Positions 47,375-56,837 of a DNA stretch of 64,000 bases are shown one piece after another. The position numbers and the translations under genes are program-made. Under the pieces are notes generated by a model that saw nothing but the letters and a program-made list of their open reading frames with translations, did no database searches and was not told the origin of the DNA. The stretch comes from Bacteroidota bacterium (GTDB taxonomy: Bacteria > Bacteroidota > Bacteroidia > Chitinophagales > Saprospiraceae): contig JAHEAQ010000011.1 of NCBI GenBank assembly GCA_024642705.1, positions 1-64,000 on the forward strand, given 5' to 3'. Within the stretch, counting starts at the first letter, position 1, and each line of letters opens with the position of its first letter.

Positions 47375-47713
47375 TTAGATTAGACTTAATACATTTTCCG
47401 GTGGTCTCCCTATTATTGCTTTTTCATTCTCAATTACAATTGGTCTTTCAATTAATTTTGGATTATTAACCATTATTTCAATCCATTCTGCTTCAGAATA
47501 TTGTTTTGAAGAAAATTGTTCCTTATATATTTTTTCTCCCTTTCTGACTAATTGTTCAGCAGAAATATTTAACTTTTTCAAAATAGATTTTAGTTCATTT
47601 TTACTAGGTATTTGATCTAGATATAATATTATTTCGGGGGTTTTTCCGTGACTTTTTAGTAGCTCAAGTGTTTCTCTACTTTTAGCACATCTAGGATTAT
47701 GATATATTTGCAT
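47375..47713 (-). CDS. ArsC/Spx-family thioredoxin-fold reductase
   Basis: A 112-residue ArsC-family protein (glutaredoxin-dependent arsenate reductase or YffB-like). The active site HNPRCAKSRET has Cys9 with the neighbouring Arg; the IERPIV motif near the end contains the conserved Arg-Pro. No ars operon partners are nearby, so arsenate reduction is not assured. The start codon is only 24 nt from that of the divergent thioesterase gene. Confidence 0.88.
   Translation of the reverse strand: MQIYHNPRCAKSRETLELLKSHGKTPEIILYLDQIPSKNELKSILKKLNISAEQLVRKGEKIYKEQFSSKQYSEAEWIEIMVNNPKLIERPIVIENEKAIIGRPPENVLSLI
47703..47710 (+). promoter_or_regulatory. Bacteroidota -7 box for the thioesterase gene (TATATTTG)
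   Basis: TATATTTG fits TAnnTTTG exactly and sits inside the first codons of the divergent ArsC-like gene, 27 nt before the ATG at 47738. A TTTT stretch about 19 nt upstream could be a poor -33 element. The overlap means the two genes share this short region. Confidence 0.45.
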
Positions 47714-47737
47714 TTTTAATTTTAATTAATCCATAAA

Positions 47738-48166
47738 ATGATTTGGAAACGTAAATTTACAATCAATAATTTAAATAATAGGGAACCAAATTGCTTAAAT
47801 ACCAATTTAGGGATCAAATTTTCTGATTTTGGGGACGACTTCATAAAAGCCACAATGCCTGTGGACCATCGAACCATTCAACCTTATGGTATTTTGCATG
47901 GTGGCGCATCCGCCAGTCTTGCTGAAACAATTGGTTCAGTTGCTTCGTTGTTATGTATACCGGAAAATCTAAACAGGGTTCCCGTAGGAATTGAAATTAA
48001 TGCAAGTCATTTAAAAAGTGTAAGTCAAGGTATGGTAACAGCAACTGCTCGACCTGTTAGAATTGGTAGAAACTTGCATGTTTGGAACATAGAGATTAGA
48101 AATGAGGACGAAGATTTAATTTGTATTTCAAGATTAACAACAATGATTATTGATAAACAATCATAG
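47738..48166 (+). CDS. Hotdog-fold acyl-CoA thioesterase (PaaI/MenI-like)
   Basis: A 142-residue hotdog protein. The active-site segment is GILHGGASASLAETIGSVAS (51-70), with His54-Gly-Gly and Glu63 in the position of the catalytic Glu of DHNA-CoA and PaaI-type thioesterases. VPVGIEINASHLKSV and WNIEIRNEDEDL are family strands. It may act in menaquinone synthesis (DHNA-CoA hydrolase) or phenylacetate clearing, but context gives no proof. Its stop is directly followed by the start of the next gene, an exported protein, so they are co-transcribed. Confidence 0.88.
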   Translation: MIWKRKFTINNLNNREPNCLNTNLGIKFSDFGDDFIKATMPVDHRTIQPYGILHGGASASLAETIGSVASLLCIPENLNRVPVGIEINASHLKSVSQGMVTATARPVRIGRNLHVWNIEIRNEDEDLICISRLTTMIIDKQS

Positions 48167-50512
48167 ATGAAACTTTATACCATAGTTTGCCTTTTGTTTT
48201 TGAGCTTTTATTTAAATAGCCAGTCCAATTTCAATTTAGAATTAATGGCAAATGTAAAATTGGAAAATGATGCAAATGATATCTGGGGTTATGTCGATGA
48301 AAATGGAGTGGAATATGCAATTGTGGGAACGGTTTCAAACACTTTAATTTTTAACCTTGCCAATCCAAGTCAACCGGTTTTAATTGCCACAATTAATGGT
48401 GCTCGTTCTATATGGAGAGATTTAAAAAGTTATAAAAACTATATTTATGTTGTAGCAGATCAAGGGGAAGATGGACTTCTTGTAATTGACATGAAAAATG
48501 CCCCAGAAACTATTACCTCAAAAAAAATGATTTTGCCTACACCCACAGGACAAATTACCAGGTGCCATAATTTATATATTGATCAAAAAAGTGGTATTTT
48601 ATTCTTTGCAGGATGCAATATTTCTGGCGCAGTGCTAGCATTTGACCTTAAAACAGATCCTGAAAACCCAAGTTTTATCAATAAAATAAGTTCAAATTAT
48701 TCGCATGATGTTTTTGTTCAAGATGAAATTGTTTTTTCGTCAGAAATTAACAACGGGCAATTAGCTATTTTTGACATTGCCGATATTCAAAATCCTAAAC
48801 CATTAGGAACAGTTCAGACCACTGGATTTTTCACGCACAATGCATGGGCAAACGAAGACAATACTTTTGTGTATACCACTGATGAAGTTTCCAATGGAAC
48901 TATAGATGCCTATGACATTACTGACCTTAAAAATCCAAGACGTGTGGATGCATTTATTCCAGAAAGTGAAGAAAACAAAGGCACCGTAGTTCATAATACT
49001 CATTTTATCAATGATTTCTTGGTTACTTCTTGGTATTCTTATGGTGTAGTCATTACTGATGTCAGTAACCCAAACAAAATAATTGAAGTTGGACATTACG
49101 ATACAGAACTGGATGGAGGACCTGGTTGTTGGGGTGTATATCCTTATTTACCTTCTGGATTAATCATAGCTTCTGATATAACAAATGGATTATTCGTTTT
49201 AAAACCAACCTATAAAAGGGCATCCTTTTTATCCGGAAAAGTTACAGACAAAGCGACTGGGGCTCCAATTTTTAATGCTCAAATTAGAATTATATCAGAT
49301 AACCCGAATGGTGAAAAAAGTGATCCGCAAGGTAATTATACTATTGGCCAATTGAACACAGGCATATTTGAAATTTCTTTTGATCACCCGCTATATAATC
49401 AAAAAAAAGCTACTGTAGAACTTAAAAATGGAATGGAAACAGTGCTGAACATTCAACTTGAAAAAAGCAAACTTTACACCCAAAACTTTAGAGTTATTGA
49501 TAATATAACAAGGAGGCCGATTTCTGAAGCAGATATTAAAATAGAAAATAGCGAATTAACCTATGATTTCAAATCTGATTCAAATGGCAATATTGTAGGA
49601 TCCGTAATTGAAGGAGAATATGAAATAGTTGCTGGGAGTTGGGGATATAAATATGCTTCTTTTAATAAATATATAACTTCAGACAATACATATACCATTG
49701 TTCTTTTTAAAGGGTATGAAGATGATTTTATTTTTGACTACCAATGGGAAACAATCACCCCAAATGAGAGAAGCAGATGGGTAAGAGAAATACCAATTCC
49801 AACATTTTATGATGGAAATCCTTCGAATGTTTATGCAGATGTTTGGGGGGATTTTGGTCATGAGTGCTACTTAACTGGCAACGGAATGGGCGGAACAGGG
49901 CAATTTGATGTGGATGACGGCACTTCGATCCTGATTTCACCTATGATGGATCTAACGGAATATACCAATGCATGGTTGACTTTTAGACCCTGGTTCTTCA
50001 ACGCTGGGGGCTCAGGAACGATCCCAAATGATAGTTTCAATATTTTAGCATTTAATGGAACCGAAAAAGTTTTGTTAAAAACCATCCATCAAAACACAGA
50101 TGGATGGGGAGAAGAACTAAAGTTTGATCTATCTGAATTTTTGAGCCTTAATAATAGTGTTCAAATATTTTTTGAAGCCAGTGATGATGCTTCTGACCCC
50201 CACCTAGTTGAGGCAGGAATTGACGTTTTCAAGGTATCAAAAACTTTAAATTTTGAAAAACAAGATTTGAAATGGTCATTTTTCCCTAATCCTGTGCAAA
50301 AGGATATGTATATAAGTTATCCAGAAAATCTTAATAATGTTCAATTTGCTATTTTTTCTATTAATGGCAAATTGGTTAGTAAAGAATTTATAGAAAATAC
50401 TTCCGCATTTGAAGTCATTACATTAAGAGCGCCAGAAAATTCGGGAATTTATGTATTAAACATTCTATCTGAAGGAAAATCATTACAAACTTTAAAATTC
50501 ATTAAAATTTAA
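48167..50512 (+). CDS. Choice-of-anchor B family secreted protein with T9SS domain
   Basis: A 781-residue secreted protein with a signal peptide (IVCLLFLSFYLNSQ). Residues 25-350 hold LVIVD-type repeats (ANPSQPVLIATI, IADIQNPKPLGTV, ITDLKNPRRVDAF, VSNPNKIIEVGHY), forming a propeller; this defines the choice-of-anchor B family. Then come two carboxypeptidase-regulatory-like domains (about 355-430 and 440-515), a jelly-roll region (about 545-695) and a T9SS sorting domain (about 705-781, FFPNPVQKDMYISYP ... SGIYVLNILSEGKS). Probably surface displayed; function unknown. The ATG directly follows the thioesterase stop. Confidence 0.88.
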   Translation: MKLYTIVCLLFLSFYLNSQSNFNLELMANVKLENDANDIWGYVDENGVEYAIVGTVSNTLIFNLANPSQPVLIATINGARSIWRDLKSYKNYIYVVADQGEDGLLVIDMKNAPETITSKKMILPTPTGQITRCHNLYIDQKSGILFFAGCNISGAVLAFDLKTDPENPSFINKISSNYSHDVFVQDEIVFSSEINNGQLAIFDIADIQNPKPLGTVQTTGFFTHNAWANEDNTFVYTTDEVSNGTIDAYDITDLKNPRRVDAFIPESEENKGTVVHNTHFINDFLVTSWYSYGVVITDVSNPNKIIEVGHYDTELDGGPGCWGVYPYLPSGLIIASDITNGLFVLKPTYKRASFLSGKVTDKATGAPIFNAQIRIISDNPNGEKSDPQGNYTIGQLNTGIFEISFDHPLYNQKKATVELKNGMETVLNIQLEKSKLYTQNFRVIDNITRRPISEADIKIENSELTYDFKSDSNGNIVGSVIEGEYEIVAGSWGYKYASFNKYITSDNTYTIVLFKGYEDDFIFDYQWETITPNERSRWVREIPIPTFYDGNPSNVYADVWGDFGHECYLTGNGMGGTGQFDVDDGTSILISPMMDLTEYTNAWLTFRPWFFNAGGSGTIPNDSFNILAFNGTEKVLLKTIHQNTDGWGEELKFDLSEFLSLNNSVQIFFEASDDASDPHLVEAGIDVFKVSKTLNFEKQDLKWSFFPNPVQKDMYISYPENLNNVQFAIFSINGKLVSKEFIENTSAFEVITLRAPENSGIYVLNILSEGKSLQTLKFIKI

Positions 50513-50671
50513 CCGTTTTTCCTTAAAAAAATATTGCAAAATATTGATTTTAACATTGTTTTATAAAATCCAGTAAAATCAATTTCCGAGCATATTCTTG
50601 CTTGAACTCCTTAATGTGAAATTTGGATAATTTAAGCGTGGGAATGGTCTGTTTTGTTTATGTTTTTGTGT

Positions 50672-50679
50672 TATATTGG
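50672..50679 (+). promoter_or_regulatory. Candidate -7 box upstream of propeller copy 3 (TATATTGG)
   Basis: TATATTGG differs from TAnnTTTG at one base and lies 23 nt before the ATG at 50703; TTTTG at 50652-50656 is about 15 nt upstream. Its location supports the ATG over the in-frame TTG at 50676. Confidence 0.3.
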
Positions 50680-50702
50680 CAAAGATTAAAAACAAGACAA
50701 AA

Positions 50703-53700
50703 ATGAAAGCTATCATAGCCACAGTTTTATTAATTTCAATTTTTACATTTTCTAACGCCCAAAAGGTTGATCCTTCTACTTTTGAAAATTTAGATTTTAG
50801 GTTTATCGGTCCTGAAGGTAATCGTGCGATTGCGATTGCAGGTGTGCCCGGCGACCCAATGATAAACTATATAGGTGCAGCTTCAGGAGGATTATGGAAA
50901 ACCACGGATGGGGGATTAAATTGGGATCCAATTTTTGACAAACAAAGCGTTTCTTCTGTTGGGTCAATTGCAATTCCAGCATCTGATCCAAATACACTTT
51001 GGGTAGGTACAGGTGAGACATTCGTTATTAGGCCAGCTCATGCAATGGGTGATGGCATATACAAATCAGAGGATGCCGGTAAGACCTGGAACAATATGGG
51101 TCTCGAAAAAACAGGTAGAATAGGAAGGATTGTTGTTCATCCCACCAATAAGGAAATTGTTTATGCTGCTGCTTTAGGACATACTTATGGCAATCAAAAA
51201 GAAAGAGGAGTTTACAGAACAAAAGATGGTGGTACAACTTGGGAACTGGTATTATTCGTTGATGAAGGAACTGGTGCTGCAGATATCTCCATTGATCCTC
51301 AAAATCCAAATATTCTTTATGCAGCAATGTGGTCAATCCATATTAACACCTGGGGCTTAAATAGTGGTGGAGAAGGTGGCGGAATATACAGATCCCTTGA
51401 TGGAGGTGATACTTGGGAAGCAATGGCTAAAAATGGATTACCTGGAGGTAAAAATCGACCGGTTGGAAAAACTGCAGTTGCAATTGCACCTTCGAATCCA
51501 AATATTGTGTATGCATTATTTGAGATCAACAGTCCAGAATTATGGAGGACTGCAGATGGAGGTAAAACTTGGGAATTAAGATCTCAAAATCATACCATGA
51601 ATGAAAGAGCACCTTATTATACTAGAATTGCTGTAGCACCTGATCAACCAGATGAAATATATTTTATGAGCGTTAGATTTAGTAAATCAGAAGATGGTGG
51701 TCTTACATTAATGCGAAGACCTCCACGTGGAGGGGGTGATTGTCATGACATGTGGATTGACCCTCTCATGCCTGATAGAATGATGGTAGCTGACGATGGA
51801 TGCGCAAATATTAGCTTAAATAGGGGGAAATCATTCAACAGAATAGTATTGCCAATTGCTCAAATGTATCATGTATCTGTGGACCAACAAGTTCCTTACA
51901 ATGTATATGGTAATAGACAAGATGGCTGGTCATACAAAGGCCCAAGCAATAGTCGTCAAGGATATATACCTGTTGGTTTGTGGAGTGGTGTTGGCGGCTG
52001 CGAAAGTGGTTTTGCAAGACCTGATCCAAATGATAACAACATAGTTTGGTCTGGTTGTTATGATGGAGGATTAGAAAGATTTGATGCAAGAACTGGGTAT
52101 GCTCGCGAAGTAAGAGTATGGCCTGAAGCCGGCTATGGTTGGTCCCCTGCAGATCTTAAATACCGTTGGCATTGGAATTTTCCGTTGAGCTTTTCACAAC
52201 ATGTCAAACATCGGGTTTATGTAGGCAGTCAATTCGTGCACCAATCTGACGATGGAGGTCAAAGTTGGCAAATAATAAGTCCCGATTTAACGCTGAACAG
52301 AAAAGATCACCAGCAGAATTCTGGTGGAGTCGCCATAGACAACTTAATGACTTTTGATGGTGCCGTTATTTTTGCCATTGAAGAATCAAAAATTGAAAAA
52401 GGCTTAATTTGGGTGGGCAGTAATGATGGCCAAGTAAATATAACTAGAGACGGAGGAATTAATTGGTCAAATGTAACTGCAAATATTCCGGATCTGCCTT
52501 CTTGGGGAACAGTTGCAAATATTGAACCTTCTAGGTATAAAAAAGGAACTGCTTACCTCACTGTCGATCTTCACCAAATGGGAAATTTTGATCCATTTGT
52601 ATATAAAACTTTAGACTATGGCAAATCTTGGACAAGAATTAGTAATTCCGTCCCTAAAAATGTGCACAGTTTTGCTCATGTTGTCAAGGAAGACCCCAAA
52701 AAAGAAGGCCTCTTATATTTAGGTTTAGATAATGGAATAATGGTAAGTTTCGATGATGGAACAAATTGGATGCCACTAAAAGCAAATCTTCCTCCCTCCC
52801 CTATTTATTGGATGGAGATTCAAGAAGAATTTGACGATTTGGTTGTTGCAACTTATGGTCGTGGTTTTTATATTTTAGATGACGTTGGGGTGTTAAGAAA
52901 TTATAAAGATCAAGGTTTTGAAAAAGAGATTGCTTTATTTGATCTTGATGCAGCTTATAGATTCAATGACAAAGAAAGCATTAAAACTGACGGACCTAGT
53001 TTTAATTCCGGTACTAATCCAAGATATGGAGCAAATATTGACTATTACCTAAAAGATACTTTAACTGCTGATGCGACCATTCAAATACTTGATAAGGATA
53101 AAAATCTGATTAGAACATTAAAAGCGAAAAATGAAAAAGGAATTAATCGCATAAATTGGGATTTAAGACATGAACCCACTGACAAACCGAGACTAATGAC
53201 CCAACCTCCTGGAAGACCATGGGTAGAACTCAATGGTGAAGGTTGGAGGCCGCTTGTAACATGGGATTTAGATCTAATGAGGGGGCAATTTGGACCAAGA
53301 GTTGCACCTGGAAACTATACTGTTAGAATGAGAGTTGGTGAAGAAGTATTTGAAAAAAATCTGACTGTATTAAAAGACCCAAATGCGGAAGGAACAGTTG
53401 AGGATATCCAAGAACAAGTAGCTTTGTCATTAGAATTGAGAGATGCAATGAATACTGCTGTTGGTATGATTAATAATGTAGAAATGATACGTGCTCAACT
53501 AGAAAAAATCTTACCAGAATTGAGTTCAAAGTCCTCTGTGGAAGAGGCCAAAAGACTGCAATCGATTGCAGATAATATTGCTTCTGGGCTATATGACATT
53601 CATTTAACTGGCGCTAGAGAAGATGCATTTCGCTCTCCAATGAAATTATATGGACGATTAAGTGCCTTGGCAAGCGACCTAAATGGCAGCGGCATTGATT

Positions 53701-53861
53701 TCAAACCAACCAATCAACAAAATGAAGTTGCAGTCATTTTAGATGACCGATTGGTAAAAATTCAAGATATTTTCAATGAGCTAGTATCTAAAGAAATTAT
53801 TTTATTTAACAACAAATTAGACAATCCAGCACTCAAATTAAAGCTACCGGTAAAACCTTAA
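50703..53861 (+). CDS. Exported sortilin-like Asp-box beta-propeller protein, copy 3
   Basis: The frame opens at a TTG (50676), but the ATG at 50703 starts a good signal peptide (AIIATVLLISIFTFSNAQ), giving 1052 aa. Start of mature part FENLDFRFIGPEGNRA is homologous to copies 1 and 4. Asp-box turns include KTTDGGLNWDPI, KSEDAGKTWNNM, RTKDGGTTWELV, RSLDGGDTWEAM and QSDDGGQSWQII. A linker strand (RINWDLRHEP) and a helical tail (about 900-1050) follow, as in copies 1 and 4. No sorting domain or lipobox. Asp-boxes suggest a large ligand-binding surface; no clear glycosidase catalytic residues, so the common label glycosyl hydrolase is doubtful. Confidence 0.86.
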   Translation: MKAIIATVLLISIFTFSNAQKVDPSTFENLDFRFIGPEGNRAIAIAGVPGDPMINYIGAASGGLWKTTDGGLNWDPIFDKQSVSSVGSIAIPASDPNTLWVGTGETFVIRPAHAMGDGIYKSEDAGKTWNNMGLEKTGRIGRIVVHPTNKEIVYAAALGHTYGNQKERGVYRTKDGGTTWELVLFVDEGTGAADISIDPQNPNILYAAMWSIHINTWGLNSGGEGGGIYRSLDGGDTWEAMAKNGLPGGKNRPVGKTAVAIAPSNPNIVYALFEINSPELWRTADGGKTWELRSQNHTMNERAPYYTRIAVAPDQPDEIYFMSVRFSKSEDGGLTLMRRPPRGGGDCHDMWIDPLMPDRMMVADDGCANISLNRGKSFNRIVLPIAQMYHVSVDQQVPYNVYGNRQDGWSYKGPSNSRQGYIPVGLWSGVGGCESGFARPDPNDNNIVWSGCYDGGLERFDARTGYAREVRVWPEAGYGWSPADLKYRWHWNFPLSFSQHVKHRVYVGSQFVHQSDDGGQSWQIISPDLTLNRKDHQQNSGGVAIDNLMTFDGAVIFAIEESKIEKGLIWVGSNDGQVNITRDGGINWSNVTANIPDLPSWGTVANIEPSRYKKGTAYLTVDLHQMGNFDPFVYKTLDYGKSWTRISNSVPKNVHSFAHVVKEDPKKEGLLYLGLDNGIMVSFDDGTNWMPLKANLPPSPIYWMEIQEEFDDLVVATYGRGFYILDDVGVLRNYKDQGFEKEIALFDLDAAYRFNDKESIKTDGPSFNSGTNPRYGANIDYYLKDTLTADATIQILDKDKNLIRTLKAKNEKGINRINWDLRHEPTDKPRLMTQPPGRPWVELNGEGWRPLVTWDLDLMRGQFGPRVAPGNYTVRMRVGEEVFEKNLTVLKDPNAEGTVEDIQEQVALSLELRDAMNTAVGMINNVEMIRAQLEKILPELSSKSSVEEAKRLQSIADNIASGLYDIHLTGAREDAFRSPMKLYGRLSALASDLNGSGIDFKPTNQQNEVAVILDDRLVKIQDIFNELVSKEIILFNNKLDNPALKLKLPVKP

Positions 53862-53932
53862 TGATAAAAAAGTAATGCATTTATTTTTTTGTTTAAATTC
53901 AATATTTATCCTTAACCAATAATATCCTAACC

Positions 53933-54268
53933 ATGGCTTCTAATAAAGAATTTGTTGATTTTGTATTGGATCAAATTAAAATAGATAAAGAACTAACGGC
54001 AAAAAAAATGTTTGGTGAATATGGCATTTTTGCCAATAAGAAAATTTTTGCTTTGATTTGTGATGATAAGTTATTTATTAAGCCAACTGAAGAAGGACGG
54101 GCATTTATAGGAAATGTTGTGGAAGCACCACCTTATCCTGGATCAAAAAATAGTTTTCTTATAGAAGACAAAATTGATAATGGAGATTGGCTCAGTCAGC
54201 TTTCAAAAATAACAATTGAAGCACTTCCAGAACCAAAACCAAAGAAAAAGAAAATTGCAAAAAAGTAA
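53933..54268 (+). CDS. TfoX/Sxy N-terminal domain protein
   Basis: A 111-residue protein matching the TfoX N-terminal domain: KKMFGEYGIFANKKIFALICDDKLFIKPTEEGR, with a Lys-rich tail (KPKKKKIAKK). In gamma-proteobacteria TfoX/Sxy is a competence regulator; in Bacteroidota the stand-alone domain has no confirmed role. It lies 10 nt upstream of a GNAT gene, forming a small operon after the propeller gene. Confidence 0.9.
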   Translation: MASNKEFVDFVLDQIKIDKELTAKKMFGEYGIFANKKIFALICDDKLFIKPTEEGRAFIGNVVEAPPYPGSKNSFLIEDKIDNGDWLSQLSKITIEALPEPKPKKKKIAKK

Positions 54269-54278
54269 TTCTGATTAA

Positions 54279-54788
54279 ATGATCTATACGAATCGATTGG
54301 TAATAACACCACTTAATTATGATCAATTATTAAAATATATTAAAGGAGATGGTTCTCTTGAAAAAGAATTAAATGTGGCACCTTATTCAAGAACAATATC
54401 TGCAGAGCTTAAAGAAGCATTTGAAAAAACAATTCTCCCAAATGTAAAGACAGCAGACGAAAACTACTTATTTTCTACTCTTTGGACAGCAATATTATTA
54501 GACAAAAAACAGATGGTTGCAGATTTATGTATGATAGATAAATTATACCAAAAAGGTGAAATTGAAATTGGATATGGAACTTATAAAGAATTCCAAAATA
54601 ATGGATATATGACAGAAATAGTAGGCGGTATTATCAAATGGGCAAAAGAACAACCGAAAGTTTTATGCGTATCTGCATCTACAGAAAAATCAAATATTGC
54701 ATCCTACAAAGTCCTTGAAAATAATGGTTTTGTAAATTTTTCTGAATCAGATCAATTGTTACATTGGCAATTAAAGATTCACTCTTGA
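54279..54788 (+). CDS. GNAT-family N-acetyltransferase (RimJ/RimL-like)
   Basis: A 169-residue acetyltransferase. N-terminal pattern MIYTNRLVITPLNYDQLLKYI is typical of the RimJ/RimL subgroup. Acetyl-CoA binding segment IEIGYGTYKEFQNNGYMTEIVGGIIKWA corresponds to motif A, and ASTEKSNIASYKVLENNGF to motif B. Substrate unknown. It is co-directional with the TfoX gene, and its end overlaps the upstream part of the next open frame, but the next real start lies about 100 nt later. Confidence 0.86.
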   Translation: MIYTNRLVITPLNYDQLLKYIKGDGSLEKELNVAPYSRTISAELKEAFEKTILPNVKTADENYLFSTLWTAILLDKKQMVADLCMIDKLYQKGEIEIGYGTYKEFQNNGYMTEIVGGIIKWAKEQPKVLCVSASTEKSNIASYKVLENNGFVNFSESDQLLHWQLKIHS

Positions 54789-54886
54789 TTGTTTTTCATT
54801 TTTTAAAGCGAAACAGATACACAGCATGTTTAATTTCAGCACAAAATCAGAAGTACAAATCAAATCAGAAAAAATATTTTAACAAA

Positions 54887-56563
54887 ATGCAAAAATCAAT
54901 ATATACAGCATTACTTTTTATAGCCGTTTTTTTCATTTCCTCATGTTCGAAAAATATTCAAAAAGCTGACCTCATCATCTTAAATGCCAATATTTGGTCA
55001 GGAAACATCAATCAACCTCATGCCAGTGCTATGGCAATCCTTTCAGATTCAATTGTCGGAATTGGAGGTAATGAAGAAATTCAAAAATTTAAAAGTCAAT
55101 CCACTCAGATTATGGATGCGAATGGTGGATTTATAGTTCCTGGTTTTATAGATTCCCATGTCCATTTAATTAGTGGTGGCAATAGTCTGTTAAGTGTGGA
55201 ATTAAGAGATGCAAATACGAAAGATGAATTCATTAGACGAATCGCTGAATACGCAAAAAAACTTGAACCTCAACAATGGATCACGGAAGGTAATTGGGAC
55301 CATACGCTTTGGGGTGGTGATTTACCGCAAAAAGAGTGGATTGATAGCATAAGCAAGAACAATCCTGTTTTCATATCAAGACTAGATGGTCACATGGCTT
55401 TAGCAAATTCAGCAGCTATAAATTTTGCTGGAATAAATAAAAACACTGCAAATATTTCTGGAGGAGACATAATTCGAGATGCTGATGGCAACCCGACGGG
55501 TGTTTTCAAAGATAATGCCATGAGCTTGATATATGACAAAATCCCAGCTTTGACAAAAAGCCAAAAAAATAAATCATTAAAGGAAGCTCTTAAATATTTT
55601 GCTTCTAATGGAGTTACATCCGTCCATGATGTGGATGGATTGAGCACCAGCATTGGAAGTTTTGAAGAAGCACAAAAGTTATTGGAAGCTGATGAATTAA
55701 CTGTTCGTATTTATGCAGCGAATCCACTGAGCGAATGGAAAAAACTATCAAAAATGCAATTTGATAATAATAAATGGTTAAAAATTGGCTGTCTTAAAGG
55801 ATTTGTCGATGGGTCATTGGGCTCACACACTGCTGCATTCAAAGAACCTTATACGGATAAAAAAGATGATTCTGGATTTTTTGTCAATAGCAAAGAGGAT
55901 TTGTACGAATGGATTTCAGGTGCAGATAAAGCCAATTTACAAATAATGGTTCACGCGATTGGCGATAGCGCTATTCATACATTATTAGACATTTATGATC
56001 AAATAATTTCAGAAAATGGAAAGAAAGATCGAAGATTACGAATAGAACATGCTCAACATATATCACCAAATGATATCAAAAGATTTTCTGAACTTGGTGT
56101 AATCGCTAGTATGCAACCATATCATGCAATAGACGATGGAAGATGGGCAGAAAATCTGATTGGACCTGAAAGAATAAAGACAACTTATGCTTTCAATTCA
56201 TTAATAAATTCTGGCGCTATCTTGTCTTTTGGAAGCGATTGGGCTGTAGCACCTGCATCCCCTATAATGGGAATTTATGCAGCAGTAACAAGACAAACTT
56301 TAGATGGAAAAAATCCGAGCGGTTGGGTTCCAGAGCAAAAAATTTCCGTCGATCAGGCATTAACAACTTATACAAAGAATGCAGCTTATGCTTCATTTGA
56401 AGAAAATATAAAAGGAACTTTAGAAATAGGCAAATTAGCAGATTTTGTATTGCTAAATCAAGATTTAATTAAGATAGAACCTTCTAAAATAAAAGACGCA
56501 AAAGTATTGCAAACTTATGTAGGTGGCAAAAAAGTCTTTGATATCATGGATTCAGGGCACTAA
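54887..56563 (+). CDS. Amidohydrolase lipoprotein (YtcJ-like)
   Basis: The frame opens at 54764, overlapping the GNAT gene, but the ATG at 54887 starts a lipoprotein signal (IYTALLFIAVFFISSC, Cys18 or so), giving 558 aa. Metal-dependent amidohydrolase motifs: PGFIDSHVHL (HxH), VHAIGDSAIH, RIEHAQH and SFGSDWAVAPASP. This is the YtcJ-like subgroup with a metal-binding TIM barrel. It probably hydrolyses an amide or cyclic substrate in the periplasm. Substrate not determinable. Confidence 0.92.
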   Translation: MQKSIYTALLFIAVFFISSCSKNIQKADLIILNANIWSGNINQPHASAMAILSDSIVGIGGNEEIQKFKSQSTQIMDANGGFIVPGFIDSHVHLISGGNSLLSVELRDANTKDEFIRRIAEYAKKLEPQQWITEGNWDHTLWGGDLPQKEWIDSISKNNPVFISRLDGHMALANSAAINFAGINKNTANISGGDIIRDADGNPTGVFKDNAMSLIYDKIPALTKSQKNKSLKEALKYFASNGVTSVHDVDGLSTSIGSFEEAQKLLEADELTVRIYAANPLSEWKKLSKMQFDNNKWLKIGCLKGFVDGSLGSHTAAFKEPYTDKKDDSGFFVNSKEDLYEWISGADKANLQIMVHAIGDSAIHTLLDIYDQIISENGKKDRRLRIEHAQHISPNDIKRFSELGVIASMQPYHAIDDGRWAENLIGPERIKTTYAFNSLINSGAILSFGSDWAVAPASPIMGIYAAVTRQTLDGKNPSGWVPEQKISVDQALTTYTKNAAYASFEENIKGTLEIGKLADFVLLNQDLIKIEPSKIKDAKVLQTYVGGKKVFDIMDSGH

Positions 56564-56837
56564 GATTCCTTATATATTATTTCTGTTTTTAATCGTAAGA
56601 AACCTTTATATTTTAACGTTGAATATTCTGCTCATTTAAAATTAAAAGCATAAAAAATAATATCATTTTTGCAAAATGTATCATATTCAAAGCCATTTTA
56701 GATCAATTTTTAAAATTTATTAATAATAAATGAAAAAAATGGTAACGAAATCCATCTAAAAAACACTAATAGTTGAACATTAGTTTTAATGTTTCCAAAA
56801 TCTTAATTGTTTTTGGTAATATACTAATTTATAAGCT

